Positions 57,120-64,000 of a stretch of DNA of 64,000 nucleotides are shown here, one piece after another. The position numbers and the translations under genes are program-made. Below the pieces are notes generated by a model. The model was given only the letters and a program-made list of their open reading frames with translations, was not told the DNA's origin and searched no databases. Each line of letters opens with the position of its first letter. The stretch's first letter is position 1. Source of the stretch: Armigeres subalbatus (taxonomy: Eukaryota > Arthropoda > Insecta > Diptera > Culicidae); contig NC_085140.1 of assembly GCF_024139115.2 (NCBI RefSeq), forward strand, positions 333,991,953 to 334,055,952. The letters are read 5' to 3'.

Positions 57120-57215
57120 CCACGTGTCTTGGAGGACTCAGACCCTCAACCTCCTACTCTCTAGATAGGCGTATAACCCCTTCACAACAAGACCATAAGG
57201 TCACGTTTGCGGAAA
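57120..57215 (-). repeat. tRNA-like remnant, possible SINE head
   Basis: On the minus strand a segment GTGAAGGGGTTATACGCC, then GGAGGTTGAGGGTCTGAGTC and CTCCAAGACACG resembles a tRNA half with a B-box-like GGTCTGAGTCC. No complete cloverleaf with a matched acceptor stem can be drawn, so it is not a functional tRNA gene. It may be the head of a SINE family different from Feilai. Confidence 0.35.
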
Positions 57216-57289
57216 AGCCATCAGAATCCAGTACCAGCAACTCCACCGCAGTTAGCTCTCTTTTTGCAAATTGAATATCTTCGGATGTG

Positions 57290-57372
57290 ATTTGTCCAAT
57301 CTCCACATGTGCTTTACTATTTATACCCACAGCCAACCAATAGTAAGCACATGTGGAGATTAACAAATCAAA
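57290..57372. repeat. Short perfect-stem inverted repeat
   Basis: ATCTCCACATGTGCTT.ACTATT at about 57299-57322 pairs with AATAGTAAGCACATGTGGAG at about 57341-57360, and GATTTGT outside it is matched by ACAAATC. The loop is about 18 bp. It could be a tiny MITE; no target duplication seen. Confidence 0.55.
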
Positions 57373-57635
57373 TAATTCAAAAAACTAACTGATGGTAAGA
57401 CTCTAGAACGTGGTCTTTGCTAAATTTCATATCAATGTCATATATATATCTGTATCTTCATATATTAACAAAAAATAGATTTTCATGCAACCGAGTTGCC
57501 GAATAATATGCAATTAAAACTACTTTATTAGATAAAACATGCAACAACGAAAGCGGTTATCCTTTGCCAAAGTTATTACATTTTATTATGCATTGTAGCT
57601 TATCTTTCCTTTATTAATTTTGGAAAAAAAATCTT

Positions 57636-57742
57636 CCCGAGCAGCACAGATGTTACACATAAATCACAGTAACTTATATATGACCAGATCCAGTCACAAC
57701 TGAGTTGCTGCAACTAGAATCGCACTACTTGTGCTGCTTGGG
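57636..57742. mobile_element. 107-bp MITE-like inverted repeat
   Basis: CCCGAGCAGCACA at the left is mirrored by TGTGCTGCTTGGG at the right with one mismatch. The interior has no coding capacity. The ends resemble the CCCGAGCA start of the 35094 element for 8 bp only. Confidence 0.5.
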
Positions 57743-57837
57743 TTTTGCATAGACGAATAAATCACAAACTAATTTGGCGAGATCCTAGACCATTGTATGA
57801 TTTTGAATTTTTCGAACATATAGGCCACTGCTGAGTG

Positions 57838-57975
57838 GCCTTCCTAAGCCATGCGGTTAGCAGCTACAAAGCAAGACCATGCTGAAGGTGGCTGGGTTCG
57901 ATTCCCGGACCGGTTTAGCAAATTTTCGGGATGGAAATTTTCTAGACTTCCCTTGGTATAAAATTATGTTCGTGA
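57838..57975 (+). mobile_element. Feilai-type SINE, 5' half, split by an insertion
   Basis: The tRNA-like head (TCCTAAGCCATGCGGTTAG), box B GGTTCGATTCC and the body up to TTCGTGA match the other copies. The body resumes at 60923 with TGATAGCCTCATGATATACG, so the two pieces were one SINE before a 2.9-kb element inserted. Confidence 0.85.
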
Positions 57976-58309
57976 GGGGCTATCCATAAACCACGTAGAC
58001 TCTTGAGGGGGAGGGAGGGGTTTCGAAAAAGTCTATGATAGTCTACGAAGGGGGACGGGGGGGTATACCAAAAGTCTACGTAGACTTTTTAATGTAATGT
58101 TTTTTAAAAGCGATTTATACAGCAGCTTCAAAAGTGAAGATCACTTGTTTGATTTTTTTTAGAATGTTCCGGTTTTTTTTGCAAGACTTTACCGAAATAA
58201 TCTCTTGCATATTTCCTTAAAAATTTTATGAATTTCACTTAACTAAAAGTCTGACCTATACGGCTTAAACCTATCATGGACTTCACCAGGAAATTCTTCT
58301 GTGTTGAGT

Positions 58310-59235
58310 ACACTGCAAATAAAATTCACGTAGTGTTTACCTGAAAACACACGTAGATTTTTTCCACCTGACTTTTCAGGTGAAAGCTACGTGAATTGTT
58401 AAGCATTGAGATCCATATGCCTCCGGTGAATGTTAAGTGATTTTCACGTAACTTTCACCGTAATTGTCGGTAAGGTTCACGTTCATTTTTCATTAGTAAA
58501 TATTATCGGTTTGCAGGGTAAAATTTATGTAAATTAAAAAATAACTTTCATAACATTTCTCTGTATTTATTTATAAAACTCAGTATCTCATAGCATTTGC
58601 TTGGTTAATTCAGAATTTCAATAGATTGCTGAAATGGTTAATTATTAAATGTGGCGATCTCAACTATGTTAATTAATCCACTAGGTTGATAATCGTAACA
58701 TGGAATTGCGACCGATCCATTGTCAGTATCTATAGGAATCGGAGTTGATTTTTCCCGAGGTGTAGTATTGCTGAATGCGCAGTCATTCTACGTTTAAATT
58801 TCGATGTCCTAGAATGACGAGAATGACATTAAGATTGATTACGATTACATTGGTTATGTAGTTATATTTCATTGAACGTACCTTACTCTCCACTATTAGA
58901 ACGGTTACTCACAACCCAACCCATCTGTTTATCCATCATATTCTGAAAAAAAAGCTTGGTTTGTAAATGATAGCTATTAAAATTAAATTTATTACATTTA
59001 CCTCGGAAGAAATGTTGTGGAATTCAGCGTTTACGCCATTTTGTACAAATGGCAAAACTGATCAATTTTTTCATACCAACGCCTCAGGTACATTCTACCT
59101 GAAATTCACTTAACTTTTACCAAAAAACACAGTGAATACGACTGGCAAACAAGTAAGATTTACAGGATTCACGTACACCTTATATGAAACAAAATGCTTG
59201 GCATGTACGTGAGTTTTCCGGTAGAATTTACGTTC
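58310..59235. mobile_element. Possible nested inverted-repeat element
   Basis: The left side has AAATTCACGTAGTGTTTACC followed by TGAAAAC, and the right side, reverse-complemented, has AACGTAAATTCTACCGGAAA followed by ACTCACGTA. Many TTCACGTAA and TACCTGAAA words recur between. The arms are diverged and the borders uncertain, so this is tentative. Confidence 0.38.
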
Positions 59236-59239
59236 CAAG

Positions 59240-60385
59240 ATGGTTGAGTGATAGGAAAAGTCTCCAAAATATTCTATAAAAACTTTCGAATTTTTTTCAA
59301 AATCCTCACTTGGATTTTACTGCTGATTCTACTAGAATTTCGTTTGATTTTCGACAGGAACTTCTTTGCAAACTATGGAAATTATGTCGCACTTCAACGG
59401 ATTTTTTTTTGTTTTGGAATTTACAAAGGAAGCATTTTGGAATGTCCAAGAAAAATTATTTGGAATGCCCAAAGAATATTCTTTGAAACTTGTAAAGGGA
59501 ATTCTCCGAAATTTCCACAAGAAACCCTTCAGAATAATTACTGGAGATTTTCTAGGAAGTCCCCGAAATTTTTTGCTTAATTTCGGAAATTCTTCGGAAT
59601 TTTCAAAAGCAAAATTATTCGAAATGCCCGAGGAAAATTCTCCTTCGTAAATTTCTTCGGCAGTTCTAATGCAAATTCTTTGGAATTATCGATGGAAAAT
59701 TTTCGGAATTTCTAAATAACTTCCACGAAAAATTATTTAAATTTCCCACCAAAAACAGTTTGAGTCTCCACAAAAGAATTGCTATTTTTGTAAAAAAGCC
59801 CTTCTAATTTTTATGAAAATTTATTCGATTTTTTTACGAGAAGTTCACAAGAAGTTCAACTGAAAATTCTCCATAATTTCCACCGAAAATTATTCAGAAA
59901 ATATATTTTGGAATGCCCATAAGACTTAATTAAATTTCCTCAAGAAATTGCTCCAAATCTGCAAACCATTCTAAATTTCCACGGAAATATTTCGGAATAT
60001 CCGTTTAAACTAAAAATTACCTCGGAAATAATTCTAAATTATCACGGAAAATTACTCGGTTTTTTAACGGGGAAACTTTTGGAATTTAGAACAAAAAAAA
60101 TCTTGGGATTTCAACAGATTATTATTGCATGGAATTTTCAAGAAAAGCATCGGAATTATCACGGAGAGTTCTTTGGAGTATTTCAAAGTTATCAATTGGG
60201 AAATTTTACGAAATTTCCACGCAAAACTTATTTGACATTCTCGAAATTTCAATTCGATTTTTTTCTAAATTCTCAAATTCACGATTTTTACAATTATGAA
60301 CCGGTGTTGAGAATTATAGGTCTGATGCGTGACAGCTTTTATCAGTGGCGCGCCGATGCAGAAATGGTGGTGCACACCAACAGGA
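59240..60385. repeat. Degenerate GGAAATTC repeats ending in a hAT-like right terminus
   Basis: Words such as CGGAAATTC, CCACGGAAAAT and GGAATTTTC recur irregularly, as in the interior of the 8172-12085 element. At 60336-60380 the sequence ATCAGTGGCGCGCCGATGCA and GGTGGTGCACACC parallels the right end of that element (ATCAGCGGCGCGCCGACACA and GGCGGCGCACACC). It is probably the right part of a related, older hAT copy; its left end is not found. Confidence 0.5.
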
Positions 60386-60586
60386 GGAATTGAATTCAAC
60401 AATAATTAAATTAATTGGCTTTGAGATTTGATTTCAGAAGTTATGGACAGAGGATTAAATTTGATTTCGTTTCAATTTGATTTTTGTTTTGTTGGATTTT
60501 GTTCAGTGTGATTATGTTAAGTTTGAAATTCGAATTTTGTTGTAATGTTTACATGGAAATGGAATTGAATAGCTGAATTGCTTAGG

Positions 60587-60746
60587 GGCCGTACACTAAT
60601 TACGTAAGCACTTATGGAGGGAGGGGGGGTCGGCCATATTCTTACGCTCCATATAAATTAAAATTGATTTGTATGGGAAAAATCTTACATGGGGGGAGGG
60701 GGTAGAAAACCCAGAAAATTGCTTACGTAATTAGTGTACGGCCCCT
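60587..60746. mobile_element. 160-bp MITE with GGGGCCGTACACTAATTACG ends
   Basis: The left end GGGGCCGTACACTAATTACG plus TAAGCA is mirrored exactly at the right (TGCTTACGTAATTAGTGTAC then GGCCCC). TTA precedes the left end and TTT follows the right end, compatible with a 3-bp duplication with one change. The GGGGCCGT.CA.TAATTACG terminus is Harbinger-like. A one-sided relative is at 60975. Confidence 0.8.
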
Positions 60747-60922
60747 TTAAACCGTGGTTGATTTCCATATTTTTCCCATTACATATGATGATTTGTAAAA
60801 TTTGGTAAAGTCTACGTAGACATCATGGGGAAGGAGGGGTTTTGAAAAGTCTACGAAAGTCTACTAGGGGGACGGGGGTTTGAAAAGTGAAATTTCGGTC
60901 TACGTGGTTTGTGGACAGCCCC

Positions 60923-60974
60923 TGATAGCCTCATGATATACGAATGCAAAAATGGTAACATGGCCTTGCAGTTA
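60923..60974 (+). mobile_element. Feilai-type SINE, continuation of the split copy
   Basis: TGATAGCCTCATGATATACG, ATGCAAAAATGGTAACATGG and TTGCAGTTA match the Feilai body. The copy then stops at the TTA where another Harbinger-like terminus begins, so its 3' tail is lost. Confidence 0.83.
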
Positions 60975-61050
60975 AGGGGTCGTGCACTAACTACGTAAGC
61001 ATTTTTTGGGTTTTTCGACTCCCTCCCATCTATGTAAGATTCTTCCCACA
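60975..61050 (+). mobile_element. One-sided Harbinger-like terminus
   Basis: GGGGTCGTGCACTAACTACG plus TAAGCA follows TTA and closely resembles the end of the 60587-60746 MITE. No matching right end is found within the next kilobases, so the element is truncated. The start may be offset by one or two bases. Confidence 0.55.
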
Positions 61051-64000
61051 CAAGTTATTGTTTGTTTATATAACTTATTTGAAAGATTCTGGATTTAGAA
61101 TTGTTAGGAAATCTGGTACCCGCTCGTTTTACTCAACGTTCATTGCATTGCCTTCCTTATTTGGCAAGCTAATGTTTTTCTGGAATCCGTAAGTAACATG
61201 ACATGACATCTGAGACTATGCTGCCGTGGTACACTCTGGGGTCATTCCACCTTGAGGCGTCCATAAATCATCCAATAAAGCGTGATAATTTGGCACCATC
61301 TTATTGCTCCCGAAAAGAACAAAAAACCCAAAGGAGGTAATGTAATATGAAATTAATTGATCGATGATTGCTTCGGAAGCAATCTTGCAGCAGTTCGCTT
61401 CCTTTCGGGGACTCCCACTGAAGGAGAAATCATAAAGAAACAGCCTCTGCCGACAGTGCGCGCGTTAGCCCGCAGGCACATAATCAGAAGTCATTTATCA
61501 TGGCCTATAATTTGATCGCAAATTTCGTTTTAGCACTGTCGAGGCACCGACTGACCAGCATATGGGATTTCAACCAATAATCGTCAAGAAAGGAGAAGAT
61601 GCATTCTATCGATTCCGTAATATGGTACTAACTAACGTTACATAAATCTGAAACCCGCAGCGCATAAAAGTGAACCACCTTCGGCCAGGCAGGACATGGC
61701 ACCACCGCTATCGAAGGTAATATTTCTCCAGTGCGACATTATCGTTTGGAAGTACACACCTGAGCTTCGTAGGATTGGAACAGGGGGGATTTCTTCTGCT
61801 TTTTTTCGGTTCAAAGCTGAACCCAAGAAGCGAAGGGATAAGTGCAACTTTGGTGCAAGCATCAGTTCCGGCTACAGCTGGGCATTATGGAGCTGGCTGG
61901 GAGTTGCTTGCTGTGATGGTTGAGACAAAAAGGATTTCCACTTCAACTTGTTATCGGAAACTTCTTCACCTGAGAAAGACGAGCTCCGTTCCTAGGGGAA
62001 TTCTTTGGCATGGAAGTGGCATTGTTGCCGGAAGGAAAGTACCATCAGAAAGTGATTTTTACGCTTCAATCAGCTTTGGTTACATTTTACTGATGGAACG
62101 GCAGCATGTGTATGGAGGGAAAAGTGGAAGTTATGTTTTACTATTTCTAACAGTTTATAAAAGGAATCAAAATTGAGCTTCATATCACGTCCAGAAGGGA
62201 CATATTATAATTGGGTTTTTTTTCCACACATCCAGAAGAATCAATTTGAGTATTCAATGGTTTTTAAATGTCGATCGAATGTTTGATCAAAATTTCGCTT
62301 ATTTTTATTTGTGGGACAAACAAAATTCAAAAAACGAATAATTTAATCTCGAAATAGTGGTTGCATTTTGACAAATTGAGAAAACTTAAATAAAACATAA
62401 ATACATTTTTGTTTATTCAAACGACAATTCGTGGGAAGGTGGGGGGCTGATTACCACGAATTAATCAAGTATTTCATCATACTCGCAACTCGCAAGTCAC
62501 CATTATAGAACGTTAAAAGCTGAGTCTGCACTGAAACGAAATATGGAGAGCAGCTTGTAATCTATTTCTTGCAAAAAGAACTATTCCATTGACAAAACAT
62601 AATTACAGTTACACACATATATGGCAGAACATGTGTTCTTCTCAGAAGATGTGTTAATATTGAACCAATTACCAATTCATTTACTCGATTTCCCCAAATT
62701 GCCCTCACTAAAACCATACCGCTTCGACTCCTCTTCCTCTTGATCCAAAAAACGCTGAAACAACTTACTTTTATTATCGCCCCGCCTAATGGCATTGTTT
62801 GGTTCGAGCCAAAAACGGGATCATGATTTTGGAGGATTGTATTTCTTCTCCGACTCGTAATAGTCCATGTTCCGGGATGACCCGGTGCTAAGGGTTTCCG
62901 GTTTCAGTCTATCTCAACGGCGTTGGTGGGGATGGGGCAGCAAGCGGTGCGGTTTTCTTCCACCGAAGTTTTCCACTACACCGCACTATCTCCATTACCG
63001 AAAGTAGAATCTGTCTAGACCGATAAAAAGGAACCAAGGAAAGAGAAAGCAATTATCCTCATTTGGGAGAAGCAACGTTACGGGCTATCATATTCGTCGG
63101 GATTCTATTTTTTCCCCGGCTTCAGCGTCGTCGTAGCTGCGGTTTGCCTTGGAATATGTGGCACGTTTCGAGAGCATCCAACAGCAAGGCCAGCTCAGCC
63201 CTTGTAAATAGGTCGGAGAACCACAAAACGTGCCGAACATTTGCAGTTCCGACTTGCCGGGGAAGACCGGTGCGTTTCTGTGGTGGAGCAGTAATCGAAT
63301 TACACTATCCGTTTAGGACAGTGAGCGATATAAACAGGCTGATAGTATGTTCTGTTTGTTTTGTTTATGCTTTTATGACTTTATTGGATCGTGATAAATG
63401 TGATATTAATTCCAGCGATAGCGATCGGATCAAACAATTCCCATTCGATGGTCCTTTGTGCCATAACAATTTATTGAATGGCAACGTTTGATATAGAGCT
63501 GCGAAGAGCAGATGAAATCAAGAAACTAACTTTCTTGTCTAATCTTCTCGGAAGTTACTGTTTTCTTCGAAGCTTAACACCACTCATTTTTCGTGAAGAT
63601 TTCGTATTAAGTAAGTGGGATTTCGAGCCAAAAACGTGACTTCCTTGTTGCTAGGAAAGCATGGCTTGACGGTTTGTTAGTTCCTACTCACGGATGCTGA
63701 TGCTGCGAGGAAATATCTCCATCGGAATTCATCTCCCGTAAGAGGTGGGATTACAACTTGTTCCAGAGCGCAAAGATTTCTCTCCGAAAGATAAAGGTAA
63801 TTCCGAAGAACATTGTTCCACCATGATTCATACATTTTATGGCGATGACGATACGATGGCGATACTGAGAGATGAGTTTCAGAAGGAAAGGAAATCTAAG
63901 TATGATGTAACATTGTTTATTGGAACTTTCATGAAATAAAACTTCAAATTAAATGAATCAATTATTGCAAATATCGCTGAAGAAATATTAGTGTTAGAGT
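61051..64000. other. Mostly unique DNA, no gene supported
   Basis: No window repeat occurs here. Open frames of 133 (61775-62176) and 142 codons (63063-63491) on the plus strand have no recognisable domain, biased codon use or convincing splice context. The region could be intron or intergenic DNA of a host gene lying beyond the window. Confidence 0.4.

Larger units (their letters stand above)
57976..60922. mobile_element. 2.95-kb PIF/Harbinger-like non-autonomous element with TGA duplication
   Basis: The ends GGGGCTATCCATAAACCACG and, reverse-complemented, GGGGCTGTCCACAAACCACG are both followed by TAGAC; the subterminal regions repeat GTCTACG words and G-runs. A 3-bp TGA is duplicated (57973-57975, 60923-60925), and the split Feilai SINE gives the pre-insertion sequence. 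A 3-bp duplication and GGGGC(T/C)GT.CA termini fit PIF/Harbinger-type elements. No transposase or Myb-like frame is seen. The interior consists of a putative further MITE (58310-59235), degenerate repeats (59240-60385) and a small MITE (60587-60746). Confidence 0.78.

Noticed and set aside
63063..63491. A 142-codon plus-strand frame
   Set aside because: No recognisable domain and the translation looks like random unique DNA. Kept only as part of the no-gene region.
1..64000. Endogenous viral elements, CRISPR arrays or bacterial operons
   Set aside because: I looked for flavivirus-, rhabdovirus- and retrovirus-like protein words, evenly spaced palindromic repeats with unique spacers, and tightly packed co-oriented genes. 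None was found; all polymerase-like frames belong to non-LTR retrotransposons.

Overview
This window looks like a repeat-packed stretch of an Aedes mosquito genome, most likely Ae. aegypti or a close relative. The evidence is a three-exon gene of the mosquito G12/AEG12 insect-allergen-repeat family, four copies of a tRNA-derived SINE that matches the Aedes element Feilai, a Juan-type Jockey retrotransposon, several RTE-like and one R4/Dong-like retrotransposon, and many TA-, TTAA-, 3-bp- and 8-bp-duplicating inverted-repeat elements. The only host gene that can be built completely is the G12-like gene (minus strand, 16132-16885, 207 aa, with TATA box and poly(A) signal). A possible first coding exon of a secreted protein lies at 3354-3426 (+). 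No rRNA, CRISPR, operon-type or bacterial feature is present.

Layout. 1-6.3 kb: AT-rich non-coding DNA, a 17-bp minisatellite, the candidate exon and two Feilai SINEs. 7.06-14.4 kb: a 24-bp minisatellite cut in two by a 3.9-kb hAT-like element (8172-12085) with a perfect 8-bp target duplication; that element carries two TA-type MITEs, a foldback element and 17-bp minisatellites. 16-17.5 kb: the G12 gene and a Feilai copy. 18.3-21.6 kb: a nearly full-length but frameshifted RTE-type retrotransposon. 21.8-27.4 kb: two head-to-tail R4/Dong-like retrotransposons (minus strand) whose ends lie on (TAA)n tracts. The first holds two MITEs whose empty sites are preserved in the second. 28.4-29.9 kb: a second RTE copy. 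32.9-33.9 kb: an RNase H-bearing LOA/I-type fragment. 34.3-37.4 kb: nested TA-flanked elements. 37.8-42.3 kb: a Juan element with a 13-bp target duplication, defective in both ORFs. 42.3-43.5 kb: a GAAGTGA-rich array. 47.2-56.8 kb: a diverged ~240-bp tandem family, then two blocks of a 20-bp GAATTC-rich satellite (1.2 and 5.7 kb) separated by a duplicated spacer carrying a hAT-type MITE. 57.6-61 kb: a Feilai SINE split by a 2.9-kb element with a 3-bp TGA duplication. 61-64 kb: nothing recognisable.

The window is mainly a record of nested insertion, so relative ages can be read from it. The long apparent reading frames in the satellite are a by-product of its composition, not genes. No element looks able to move on its own: each coding copy has frameshifts, a truncation or a lost catalytic residue, and the inverted-repeat elements show no transposase.
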